The notes under the pieces: model-generated | The model's input: only the letters and a program-made list of their open reading frames with translations | The model's database searches: none | Told to the model about the DNA's origin: nothing | In this document: piece by piece, positions 47,889-55,658 of the stretch | How positions within the stretch are numbered: the stretch's first letter is position 1 | How the letters are laid out: each line of letters opens with the position of its first letter | Made by a program: the position numbers and the translations under genes | Assembly: GCA_021793575.1 (NCBI GenBank) | Contig: JAJYSM010000016.1 | Span: 1-55,658 of the forward strand | DNA length: 55,658 nt | From: Pseudomonadota bacterium | Lineage (GTDB): Bacteria; Pseudomonadota; Gammaproteobacteria; Xanthomonadales; Rhodanobacteraceae | Reading direction: 5' to 3'

Positions 47889-49148
47889 TCAGGTGCCGCG
47901 GACTGCGTAGCGGCGCTCCACATAGCCGTCGATGATGCCGATGAACTCACTGGCGATATGCTCGCCGCGCAGCGTCATCGCCTTCTCGCCGTCGATGAAC
48001 ACCGGCGCCGCCGGTGCCTCGCCGTTGCCTGGCAGCGAGATGCCGATATTGGCATGTTTGGACTCGCCGGGGCCATTGACGATGCAGCCCATCACCGCCA
48101 GCGTGAGGTTTTCCACGCCGTCGTACTTCACCCGCCACAGCGGCATCTGCTCGCGCACGTGCTCCTGCACGGTCTTCGCCAGCACCTGGAAAAACTCGCT
48201 GGTGGTACGCCCGCAGCCGGGGCACGCGGTGACCAGCGGCGTGAACGAGCGCAGGCCCATCGTCTGCAGCAGTTCCTGCGCCACGATCACCTCGCCGCTG
48301 CGCGAGCCGCCGGGCTCGGGCGTGAGCGAGATGCGGATGGTGTCGCCGATGCCCTCCTGCAGCAGCACCGCCAGCGCCGCGCTCGACGCCGTGATGCCCT
48401 TGGAACCCATGCCGGCCTCGGTCAGGCCCAGATGCAGCGCGTAGTCGCAGCGCGCGGCCAGGTCGCGATACACGGCGATCAGCTCCTGCACGCCGGAGAC
48501 CTTGCACGACAGGATGATGCGCTCGCGCGGCAGACCGATCTCCTCGGCGCGCGCGGCCGAGTCCAGCGCCGAGCGGAGCAGCGCCTCGCGCGCCACGTGC
48601 GCGGCGTCCCACGGCTCGGCGCGCTTCGCGTTCTCGTCCATCAGCGCAGCGACCATGCTCTGGTCCAGCGAACCCCAGTTGGCGCCAATGCGCACCGGCT
48701 TGCCGTACTGGATGGCCTTCTCGATGATGGCGCTGAACTGGCTGTCCTTCTTCTTGCCGAAGCCCACGTTGCCCGGGTTGATGCGGTACTTCGCCAGCGC
48801 CTGCGCGCAGGCCGGCTCGGCCTCCAGCAGCTGATGGCCGTTGTAGTGGAAGTCGCCGATGAGCGGCACGTCCACGCCCATCATCGCGAGGCGCTCGGCG
48901 ATGCGCGGCACCGCTGCGGCGGCCGCCGGCGTGTTCACCGTGATGCGCACCAGCTCGGAGCCGGCGCGGGCCAGTTCGGCGATCTGTTTCGCGGTGCTGG
49001 CGGCGTCCTCGGTGTCGGTGTTGGTCATCGACTGCACCACGACCGGCGCACCGCCGCCCACCCGCACCCTGCCGATCGTCACGCCGACGCTGGGCCGGCG
49101 TGACCCCGGCTCGGCCGGACGCGGTTTCTGTGAAACAAGCTCACTCAT
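47889..49148 (-). CDS. ispG: (E)-4-hydroxy-3-methylbut-2-enyl-diphosphate synthase
   Basis: 419 residues. Penultimate step of the MEP isoprenoid pathway; a [4Fe-4S] enzyme. Cluster ligands lie in ACPGCGRTT (near 308-311) and [19 protein letters not shown] (near 354). N-terminal TIM-barrel start [11 protein letters not shown]. The start [11 protein letters not shown] at 49148 matches family starts; an upstream ATG is possible. Isolated from the adjacent genes by 188 and 379 bases. Confidence 0.95.
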   Translation of the reverse strand: MSELVSQKPRPAEPGSRRPSVGVTIGRVRVGGGAPVVVQSMTNTDTEDAASTAKQIAELARAGSELVRITVNTPAAAAAVPRIAERLAMMGVDVPLIGDFHYNGHQLLEAEPACAQALAKYRINPGNVGFGKKKDSQFSAIIEKAIQYGKPVRIGANWGSLDQSMVAALMDENAKRAEPWDAAHVAREALLRSALDSAARAEEIGLPRERIILSCKVSGVQELIAVYRDLAARCDYALHLGLTEAGMGSKGITASSAALAVLLQEGIGDTIRISLTPEPGGSRSGEVIVAQELLQTMGLRSFTPLVTACPGCGRTTSEFFQVLAKTVQEHVREQMPLWRVKYDGVENLTLAVMGCIVNGPGESKHANIGISLPGNGEAPAAPVFIDGEKAMTLRGEHIASEFIGIIDGYVERRYAVRGT

Positions 49149-49459
49149 GAAGGCAACCGCAAGACGGGTCGCGGCCACCCGCGACGATGCCGCCAAGGAT
49201 ACCCGATCGGTTCAGCTGCCCCGTGACAAACGGAGCGCGCCGCCGCATGGGCGCGGCGTTGTGCGCAGCTGCGGCGGTCTGCAGCAGAATCTCTCCGACC
49301 ACGGTCGGCGCTGCGCAATTCCTTGCGTTGCATCTTGCCGCAGGCGACTATATCCGTTCGCAGACGGCTTCTATCCACTCCGCAGGCGTGGATCAGCGCC
49401 GACGCAAGCGAGCGGCGCCAACCCACCGCTGCGCATAGCGGAAGAAATCGCGCTTTTTC

Positions 49460-49473
49460 TTGATCCTCATCAA
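49460..49473. promoter_or_regulatory. Anr/FNR box of the cco operon
   Basis: TTGATCCTCATCAA, a perfect TTGAT-N4-ATCAA site 55 bases upstream of the ccoN ATG, the position expected for oxygen-responsive activation. The 379 bases between ispG and ccoN contain no other clear feature or gene. Confidence 0.85.
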
Positions 49474-49527
49474 GTCGCGGCGTCCGCGGGTTCGGACAAT
49501 GCCGCAAACCACCGAACAGGGGCAACC

Positions 49528-50994
49528 ATGCCGAATACCGAGTACTACAACGACAAGGTCGTGCGCCAGTTTCTGCTGGCCGCGGCCGTCTGGGGCATCG
49601 TCGGCATGTCGTTCGGTGTCTATGCCGCCGCAGAATTGATGTGGCCGGCGCTGAACTTCAATATTCCCTGGCTGACCTTCAGCCGGATCCGCCCCGACCA
49701 CACCTTCGGCGTGATCTTCGCATTCGGTGGATCGGCGCTGATGGGCACCTGCTATTACGTGGTGCAGCGCACCGGCCACGCGCGGCTGGCGCTGGGCCGG
49801 CTGGCCGAGTTCACGTTCTGGGGCTGGCAGCTGATCTGCGTGCTGGCGATGGTGACGATGCCGCTGGGGATCACCCAGAGCAAGGAATACGCCGAGCCGG
49901 AATGGTTCATCGACCTGCTGATCGCGGTGGTGTGGGTGAGCTTCGGGGTGGTGTTCTTCGCCAGCCTCGCGCGCCGGCGCATCCGGCACATCTATGTGGC
50001 GAACTGGTACTACGGCGCGTTCATCATCGCGGTCGGGCTGCTGCACATCGTCAACAACCTCGCGCTGCCGGTGTCGATGTGGAAGTCGTACCCGATCTAC
50101 TCCGGCGTGGTCGATGCGATGGTGGAATGGTGGTACGGCCACAACGCGGTGGCGTTCTTCCTCACCGCTGGCTTCCTCGGCATGATGTATTACTTCGTGC
50201 CGCGGCAGGCGCAGCAGCCGCTGTGGAGCTACCGTTTCTCTATCGTCAATTTCTGGGCGCTGATTTCGGTCTACATGTGGGCCGGTGCGCACCACCTGAT
50301 GTACACCGCGCTGCCGGACTGGGTGCAGTCGGTGGGCATGGCGTTCTCGCTGATCCTGCTGATGCCCAGTCTGGGTTCGGCGGCCAACGGGCTGCTCACC
50401 TTCAACGGCTCGTGGTGGCGGCTGAAGACCGACCCCGCCGCCAAATTCATGGTGATGTCGCTGGTGTTCTATGCCGCGGCCACCTTCGAGGGATCGATGA
50501 TGGCGATCAAGACGGTGAACTCGCTGTCGCACTACACCGACTGGACCATCGCCCACGTGCATTCGGGCTCGCTCGGCTGGGTGGCGATGATCACCATCGG
50601 CTCGCTGTACGCGATGGCCCCCCGCGCGCTGGGCCGGCCGGAAATGCATTCGCGCGGCGGCATGGAGCTGCATTTCTGGCTGCACATGATGGGCACCCTG
50701 CTGTACGTGGGCTCGATGTGGACCGCCGGCGTCACCGAGGGCCTGATGTGGCGCGCCACCCAGCCGGATGGCGCGCTCACCTACGGCTTCCTCGACAGCC
50801 TGATCGCGATCCGGCCGATGTATCTGATCCGCTGGGGTGGCGGCCTGCTGATCCTGGCCGGCATGTGGGTGATGGCCTGGAACCTGTGGCACACCGCCGC
50901 CGATGCGCGCGCGCACCTGATCAAGCCGATTCCGGTGCCGATCCCCGAGCCGGTGCCGCATCAGGTGCCCGCTCCGCTGCCCGCTGCCGGTTGA
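49528..50994 (+). CDS. ccoN: cbb3-type cytochrome c oxidase subunit I
   Basis: 488 residues, 12 membrane helices. Catalytic haem-copper subunit of the high-affinity oxidase. Haem and CuB histidines are visible in [25 protein letters not shown] and HVHSGSLGW. The start [15 protein letters not shown] is set by family resemblance; a Pro-rich C-terminal tail follows the last helix. First gene of ccoNOQP, downstream of an Anr/FNR box. Confidence 0.97.
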   Translation: MPNTEYYNDKVVRQFLLAAAVWGIVGMSFGVYAAAELMWPALNFNIPWLTFSRIRPDHTFGVIFAFGGSALMGTCYYVVQRTGHARLALGRLAEFTFWGWQLICVLAMVTMPLGITQSKEYAEPEWFIDLLIAVVWVSFGVVFFASLARRRIRHIYVANWYYGAFIIAVGLLHIVNNLALPVSMWKSYPIYSGVVDAMVEWWYGHNAVAFFLTAGFLGMMYYFVPRQAQQPLWSYRFSIVNFWALISVYMWAGAHHLMYTALPDWVQSVGMAFSLILLMPSLGSAANGLLTFNGSWWRLKTDPAAKFMVMSLVFYAAATFEGSMMAIKTVNSLSHYTDWTIAHVHSGSLGWVAMITIGSLYAMAPRALGRPEMHSRGGMELHFWLHMMGTLLYVGSMWTAGVTEGLMWRATQPDGALTYGFLDSLIAIRPMYLIRWGGGLLILAGMWVMAWNLWHTAADARAHLIKPIPVPIPEPVPHQVPAPLPAAG

Positions 50995-51007
50995 GGACGA
51001 CATCATC

Positions 51008-51670
51008 ATGGCCTACAAGCATTTCGAAGCGATCGAGAAACACGCCGGGCTGCTCGGCATCCTGATCGCGATCATGGTGTCGATCGGCGGCCTCGCCGAG
51101 ATCACCCCGCTGTTCATGGAGGCGCACTCGCTGAAGCCCCCGCCCGGCGTGCTTCCCTACGATCCGCTGCGGCTGGCCGGCCGCGACGTGTATGTGCGCG
51201 AGGGCTGCTACCTGTGCCATTCGCAGATGATCCGCGCGCTGCGGTTCGAGACCGAACGCTATGGCCACTACTCCACTGCCGCCGAGTCGGTCTACGACCG
51301 TCCGTTCCAGTGGGGCTCCAAGCGCACCGGGCCGGATCTGGCGCGCGTGGGCGGCAAATACTCCGACCAGTGGCATCGTCTGCATCTGATGGATCCGCGC
51401 CAGCTGGTGCCGCCGTCGAACATGCCGGGCTACCCGTGGCTGGCCGAAAACAAGCTCGACGCCGCCGATATCCAGGCGCGCATGCGCACCCTGCGCCGGC
51501 TCGGCGACCCCTACAGCGACGCCGACATCGCCGGCGCACCCGCGGCAGTGCAGGGCAAGACCGAAATGGACGCCCTGATCGCCTATCTGCAGGGGCTCGG
51601 CATCCGCAACGAGCCCGTGCCGAAAAGCACCGCCACGCCCATGGCGACCAGCCAGGGAGGTGCGCCATGA
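51008..51670 (+). CDS. ccoO: cbb3 oxidase cytochrome c subunit II
   Basis: 220 residues. N-terminal membrane anchor (about 11-32) and a periplasmic mono-haem c domain with CYLCH (Cys67-His71). Passes electrons from CcoP to CcoN. The axial Met is likely in SNMPGYPWL. Stop overlaps ccoQ start (ATGA). Confidence 0.96.
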   Translation: MAYKHFEAIEKHAGLLGILIAIMVSIGGLAEITPLFMEAHSLKPPPGVLPYDPLRLAGRDVYVREGCYLCHSQMIRALRFETERYGHYSTAAESVYDRPFQWGSKRTGPDLARVGGKYSDQWHRLHLMDPRQLVPPSNMPGYPWLAENKLDAADIQARMRTLRRLGDPYSDADIAGAPAAVQGKTEMDALIAYLQGLGIRNEPVPKSTATPMATSQGGAP

Positions 51671-51855
51671 CGCCGATGAATCCGATCTGGGCTTACGTCA
51701 CCGGGGCCTTCATCGTGCTGATGATGCTCAGCTTCATCGGCATCTGGATCTGGGCCTGGCGCAGATACCACCGGCGCACGTTCGATCGCATGGCGCGGCT
51801 GCCGATGGAAGACGAACCCGCAGCCGAAGCTGCCACGAAGGAGGATCGCCCATGA
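51667..51855 (+). CDS. ccoQ: cbb3 oxidase subunit CcoQ
   Basis: 62 residues, one membrane helix (about 9-31) and a basic-then-acidic cytoplasmic tail. CcoQ stabilises the cbb3 complex. Overlaps both ccoO and ccoP, consistent with the operon. Confidence 0.85.
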   Translation: MTPMNPIWAYVTGAFIVLMMLSFIGIWIWAWRRYHRRTFDRMARLPMEDEPAAEAATKEDRP

Positions 51856-52760
51856 GCTCGGGATGGTCGTTGTGGGTGATGAGCCTGATCGTGTTCAACC
51901 TGGGCATCACGCTGTTCCTGTTCCTGTGGGGTCCGCGCGCGAAGATCCCCACCCTGCCCGACGGCACCAGCGGCCATGTCTGGGCCCATGGCACGCTGCG
52001 CGAAGGCATACGGCGCTTGCCGCGCTGGTGGCTGCTGTTTTCGGCCAGCATGTTCGTGGCCGGCTTCGTCTATCTGGCCCTGTATCCCGGCTTCGGCAAC
52101 GCCAGGGGAATGCTCGGCTGGACCTCGCGCGGACAACTGGCGCGCGACGTGGCCGCCAACAACGCCAAGCTCGACGACGCGATGAAGGGCTTCGCCAACT
52201 ATACGGTCGAGCAAGTGGCCTACGACCCGGCCGCAGAGCAGATGGGGCGCGTGCTGTTCGACGACAATTGCGCCGCCTGCCACGGTCGCGCCGGCAAGGG
52301 CAACCCGCTGCTGGGCGCACCCGACCTCACCGACGGCGACTGGCTCTACGGCGGCGACGGCAACGCCATCACCACCTCGATCCACGACGGCCGCAACGGC
52401 GTGATGCCGCCATGGGCCAGCCTCGGCGAGGACAACGTGAACCATCTCGTGCAATACGTGCTGAGCCTGTCCGGCGCGCCGCACGACGCGGCGATGGCTG
52501 CCGCCGGCAAGCCGCTGTTCGCCACCTGCGCCGCGTGCCATGGCGCGGACGGCAAGGGCAACCAGGCGCTCGGCGCACCCAACCTCACCGACCACATCTG
52601 GCTGTATGGCGGCAGCGTGGCAGACATCCACCAGACCATCCACGACGGCCGCCAGGGCCACATGCCGACCTGGAGTCCGCGACTTTCCGACGACCAGATC
52701 CACGTGCTCGCCGCCTACGTCTATCGCCTGTCGCATCCGGCCGATGCCAGCCAGCCCTGA
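51852..52760 (+). CDS. ccoP: cbb3 oxidase di-haem subunit III
   Basis: 302 residues. Two membrane helices (about 7-27 and 59-78), then two c-type haem domains, each with CAACH (140-144 and 226-230). Receives electrons from the bc1 complex or soluble cytochrome c. The last 17 bases overlap the next gene. Confidence 0.96.
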   Translation: MSSGWSLWVMSLIVFNLGITLFLFLWGPRAKIPTLPDGTSGHVWAHGTLREGIRRLPRWWLLFSASMFVAGFVYLALYPGFGNARGMLGWTSRGQLARDVAANNAKLDDAMKGFANYTVEQVAYDPAAEQMGRVLFDDNCAACHGRAGKGNPLLGAPDLTDGDWLYGGDGNAITTSIHDGRNGVMPPWASLGEDNVNHLVQYVLSLSGAPHDAAMAAAGKPLFATCAACHGADGKGNQALGAPNLTDHIWLYGGSVADIHQTIHDGRQGHMPTWSPRLSDDQIHVLAAYVYRLSHPADASQP

Positions 52761-52977
52761 CGGCGACATCGACCGCACCGCATCGCGCTGGTATCGCCAG
52801 CCGGTGCTGTGGCTGGGCATCGCCGTGTTCATCGCCTCACTGGCCGGCTGCGTGTGGATGATCGTGCTCGGGGCGCGGCATGCCGACACGCCGCTGGATA
52901 CGGCGCACACCGTGTTCGGCGTTCCGGTCAGCGCGCACAGCAGCCACGGCGCGCCGCCGGCCGACCCGACGCGATGA
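52744..52977 (+). CDS. small FixH-like membrane protein
   Basis: 77 residues. The start of FixH/CcoH proteins is recognisable (RWYRQPVLWLGIAVFIASLAG, about 10-30, in two parts) with one membrane helix, then a short His/Pro-rich tail instead of the usual periplasmic domain of about 100 residues. It overlaps ccoP by 17 bases and ccoI by four bases. Possibly a reduced CcoH, which in other bacteria links assembly of the cbb3 oxidase; could also be an unrelated small subunit. Confidence 0.55.
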   Translation: MPASPDGDIDRTASRWYRQPVLWLGIAVFIASLAGCVWMIVLGARHADTPLDTAHTVFGVPVSAHSSHGAPPADPTR

Positions 52978-55232
52978 ACGCACACGCGGCGTGGGCCGAT
53001 CCGCAACTCGCGGCACAGGTGCTGCGCCGCCGTCGCGACGGCTGCAGCGAGATCGCCGTGCGCGTCGCGTCGCTGGACGATGCCCACCGGGTGCTGTGGC
53101 TGGAGCAGCGCCTGCATGCCCTGCCCGGCGTACAGCGGGTCGCGATCGACCGCCCCGCGCGGCGCGTGCGGGTAGTGTGGGATGCGCGACGCACCTCGCT
53201 GCCGCTGCTGCTCGACCATTTCGCCGCGGCGCATTGCCCCGCCCAGCCCTTGCAGCATGCCGGTATCGACGATGCCCGCAGCGGCGAGATGCACGACGCG
53301 CTGAAGCGCCTGCTGGTCGCCGGCATGTGCACCATGCAGGTGATGGCCTATGCCCTGGTGATTTACATCGGCGCCGTCGATTTTGTCGATTTCAGCACGC
53401 GTAACCTGTTCCGCTGGCTCGGCCTGATCACCACCGTGCCGCTGGTGCTGTATTCCGCGCAGCCGTTTTTCAGCGGTGCCCGGCGCGAGCTGCATGAACG
53501 CCGGCTCGGCATCCACCTGCCGGTGGCGCTGGCGGTGGCGCTGGTGTTTCTGGCCAGCAGCTTCAACACCCTGCGCGGCAGCGGCGAGATCTACTTCGAT
53601 TCGGTGAGCATGTTCGTGTTCCTGCTGCTTGGCGCGCGCTACCTGGAACTGCGCTCGCGCCACCACAGCAGCGCGCTCGGCGACGCGGTGATCGACGCCG
53701 CGCCGCTGCTCGCCCAACGCCGACGCGCCGATGGTGTGCTGGAGACGGTCGCCGCCATCGCGCTGCAGTCCGGCGATCGCGTGCACATCGCCGAAGGCGG
53801 CACGCTGCCGGCCGATGGAGTGCTGGAAAGCCCAAGCGCCCAGCTCGACGAGGCGCTGCTGTCGGGCGAGTCGCGGCCGCAGCTGCGCCAGCGCGGCGAG
53901 CGTCTGCTGGCCGGCAGCGTGCTGCTGTCCGGGCCAGTCGAGATGCAGGTCGAGCACACTGGCGCAACCACCGCCGCGGCGCGGCTGGGCGCGCTGGCCG
54001 ACCGCGCGCGCCAGGCACGCGTGCTGGATCGCGGCAGTGATCGCGAGATCAGCCGCTTCGTCGGCCGGGTGCTGCTGCTGACCGTGGCCACCGCGCTGGG
54101 CTGGCTGCTGATCGATCCCGCGCGTGCGTTCGAGGCGGCGGTGGCGGTGCTGGTGGTGGCCTGCCCGTGCGCGTTCGCGCTGACCCGCCCGGCCACGCTG
54201 ACGCGTGCGCTCGGCGCGCTGGCCAGTCGCGGGGTGCTGGTCACTGACGCCGCCGCGCTGATCACGCTGGCGCGGGTCGACCTGGCCCTGTTCGACAAGA
54301 CCGGCACGCTGAGCATACCCCGGCTGGGCGCAACCACGATCGCGCCGCGGCGCCACGACGAGCCCGCCGCCGCGCTGCAGCTGGCCGCCGCGCTGGCCCA
54401 TGAAAGTTCGCATCCGCTGGCCCGCGCCTTGGCCGAAGCGGCCCGCCAGCAGGCGTTGCCGGCCCGCGCGCACTGCGTGCAGGTCAGCGCAGGCGCCGGT
54501 CTCTCCGGCGAGGTCGATGGCCGCCGGCTGCGCCTGGGGCGTGCCGACTTCGCGCTGGCCCCCAGTGGCCAGCGGCTGCCGGCCAGCGCGGCCGACGCGC
54601 TGCTGCTGGCCGACGACGATGGCGCCATCGCCACCTTCCAGCTGGACGACCAGCCGCGCACCGACGCCCGCCGCATGCTCGACGGGCTGCGTGGCGATGG
54701 CGTGCGCGTGATGATCCTCAGCGGCGACAGCGCCGGGCGCGTGGCTACGCTGGCCGCACGACTCGGCATCGACGACTGGCATGCACGCCAGTCGCCCGCC
54801 GACAAGCTCGAAGCCTTGCAGGCAGCCCGCCGCGACGGCCACCGCACGCTGGCCGTCGGCGACGGCAGCAACGACGCGCCGCTGCTGGCCGCTGCCGACG
54901 TCTCCGCCGCCATGGCCAGCGGCACCGACCTGGCCCATGCGCACGCCGACCTGCTGTTGCTGGATGGCCGTCTGGACGGCTTGACCCACGCCCGCCGGAT
55001 CGCCCGCCAGGTGCAGCAGGTCACCCGGCAGAGCCGGCGCTGGGCGCTCGTCTACAACCTGTGCGCGGTGCCGTTCGCCGCGTTCGGGCTGGTACCGCCG
55101 TGGCTGGCCGGCATCGGCATGTCGCTGAGTTCGCTGATGGTGGTACTCAACGCGCTGCGCGTCGGCCGCGACGCGGCGGCCACTGCCGGCGAATCGCATC
55201 CCGAACCACGCCCGCGCGAGCAGCACGCATGA
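52974..55232 (+). CDS. ccoI: P1B-type copper-transporting ATPase for cbb3 assembly
   Basis: 752 residues. Metal site CPC (Cys397, Cys399) in the sixth helix, phosphorylation site DKTGT (Asp441), SGES of the actuator, SSHP (nucleotide site), and GDGSNDAP (Ser replaces the usual Ile). Eight membrane helices expected. The N-terminal metal-binding domain (about 24-95) lacks the CxxC motif usual in copper ATPases. In known systems CcoI exports copper slowly for CuB insertion. Overlaps ccoS. Confidence 0.92.
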   Translation: MNAHAAWADPQLAAQVLRRRRDGCSEIAVRVASLDDAHRVLWLEQRLHALPGVQRVAIDRPARRVRVVWDARRTSLPLLLDHFAAAHCPAQPLQHAGIDDARSGEMHDALKRLLVAGMCTMQVMAYALVIYIGAVDFVDFSTRNLFRWLGLITTVPLVLYSAQPFFSGARRELHERRLGIHLPVALAVALVFLASSFNTLRGSGEIYFDSVSMFVFLLLGARYLELRSRHHSSALGDAVIDAAPLLAQRRRADGVLETVAAIALQSGDRVHIAEGGTLPADGVLESPSAQLDEALLSGESRPQLRQRGERLLAGSVLLSGPVEMQVEHTGATTAAARLGALADRARQARVLDRGSDREISRFVGRVLLLTVATALGWLLIDPARAFEAAVAVLVVACPCAFALTRPATLTRALGALASRGVLVTDAAALITLARVDLALFDKTGTLSIPRLGATTIAPRRHDEPAAALQLAAALAHESSHPLARALAEAARQQALPARAHCVQVSAGAGLSGEVDGRRLRLGRADFALAPSGQRLPASAADALLLADDDGAIATFQLDDQPRTDARRMLDGLRGDGVRVMILSGDSAGRVATLAARLGIDDWHARQSPADKLEALQAARRDGHRTLAVGDGSNDAPLLAAADVSAAMASGTDLAHAHADLLLLDGRLDGLTHARRIARQVQQVTRQSRRWALVYNLCAVPFAAFGLVPPWLAGIGMSLSSLMVVLNALRVGRDAAATAGESHPEPRPREQHA

Positions 55233-55435
55233 ACATCCTGTTGATCCTGATACCGGTCACCCTGCTGGTGGTGCTGATCGCGGTGGCGCTGTTCTTCTGG
55301 GCCGTCAATCACCAGCAGTTCGACGATCTCGACAGCCCCGCCATCCTGCCACTGCTGGACAACCCGGTGGCGGATGAAGCCGTACCAGAAACTGCTCCCG
55401 GCGATCCGGTCGAAGAGCCGCAGCGCTTGCCTTGA
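55229..55435 (+). CDS. ccoS: cbb3 oxidase maturation protein CcoS
   Basis: 68 residues. One membrane helix (about 4-26) followed by the CcoS motif FFWAVNHQQFDDLDSPA and an acidic tail. Needed for cofactor insertion in CcoN in known systems. Start overlaps ccoI stop (ATGA). Confidence 0.92.
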   Translation: MNILLILIPVTLLVVLIAVALFFWAVNHQQFDDLDSPAILPLLDNPVADEAVPETAPGDPVEEPQRLP

Positions 55436-55585
55436 GCGGCGCGGCTGACGGAGCGCAGCGCGCCCTGCCCGACCGGTCATACCAATGTGCATTCAATAAG
55501 ATGAGATTCTTCAAACGAACAGCCAAATAGCTTCCTGATTCCCCACCTGTCGCATCCCGTGATACGTCGAGGGTAGACGCTGTAA

Positions 55586-55601
55586 CCGTCTGAAGAGACG
55601 G
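55586..55601 (+). other. hairpin before the transposase start
   Basis: CCGTCT-GAAG-AGACGG, a perfect 6-bp stem with 4-base loop, 10 bases before the transposase ATG. Such hairpins can block the ribosome site in read-through transcripts of insertion sequences. Confidence 0.4.
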
Positions 55602-55611
55602 AGAAAGCGTC

Positions 55612-55658
55612 ATGAAGAAGAACCAAGTTCAGTTTCAGCCAGGCATGAGTCTGATGAT
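55612..55658 (+). CDS. IS1595-type transposase, first codons
   Basis: MKKNQVQFQPGMSLM, matching the N-terminus of IS1595-family transposases (N-R-V-Q-F-Q-P-G-L-S). Truncated by the window edge. The 176 bases between ccoS and this gene contain no gene; the left end of the insertion sequence could not be placed. Confidence 0.7.
   Translation, partial: MKKNQVQFQPGMSLM

Noticed and set aside
49149..49525. Minus-strand frame of 126 codons between ispG and ccoN
   Set aside because: Arg/Cys-rich composition typical of an unused frame in high-GC DNA, and it overlaps the Anr/FNR box and promoter region of ccoN.

Overview
The window is high-GC chromosomal DNA with the gene order and gene content of a gammaproteobacterium of the Xanthomonadales (Lysobacterales), most likely Rhodanobacteraceae. 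The evidence is the fimV-asd-aroC-prmB block, a short cco operon behind an Anr/FNR box, and REP palindromes of the GTGGGAGCG type. This placement rests on protein resemblance and gene order only; no search was run.

Layout. 1-7836 (mostly minus strand): truA (partial), fimV, a small coiled-coil protein, asd, a D-2-hydroxyacid dehydrogenase, aroC, a GNAT acetyltransferase and prmB. 7935-12933: psd, a lytic transglycosylase lipoprotein, three poorly known proteins and greB. 13003-15720: a small secreted protein and a membrane-anchored TIR-TPR protein. 16018-23943: an integrative mobilizable element of about 7.9 kb inserted in the 3' end of a tRNA-Ser(UGA) gene. It carries a MobF relaxase, a small MobC-like protein, a SeqA-like/winged-helix regulator and a tyrosine integrase, and is bounded by a 17-bp direct repeat. 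A gene-poor core of the element (20564-21842) holds palindromic repeats, a possible oriT, and two tandem promoter-hairpin-terminator units that look like undescribed structured small RNAs.

23927-27779: tRNA-Ser, a partial duplication of its 5' half, serS, a small membrane protein and rarA. 27972-39408 separates rarA from lolA-ftsK, its usual neighbours. This block holds a periplasmic-propeller diguanylate cyclase, a divergent ribbon-helix-helix (RHH) regulator with an unknown partner gene, and a six-gene hyfBCEFGI-like operon. The last encodes a complex-I/group-4-hydrogenase-like membrane complex. Its 'large subunit' has lost at least three of the four Ni-binding cysteines, its small subunit keeps the Fe-S ligands and its antiporter-like subunits keep the key Glu and Lys. 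It is therefore best read as an energy-converting-hydrogenase-related (Ehr) complex with unknown substrates, and is the most interesting coding system here.

39447-49148: lolA, ftsK, ald, trxB, a DUF482 acyltransferase-like protein, aat, an HD-GYP protein and ispG. 49460-55435: an Anr/FNR box followed by ccoN-ccoO-ccoQ-ccoP, a FixH-like small membrane protein, ccoI and ccoS, i.e. the cbb3 oxidase and its copper assembly genes without ccoG. The window ends in the first codons of an IS1595-type transposase.

The cbb3 oxidase (low-oxygen respiration) and the Ehr-like complex suggest adaptation to microaerobic or anaerobic conditions. The DGC and HD-GYP proteins point to cyclic-di-GMP signalling.
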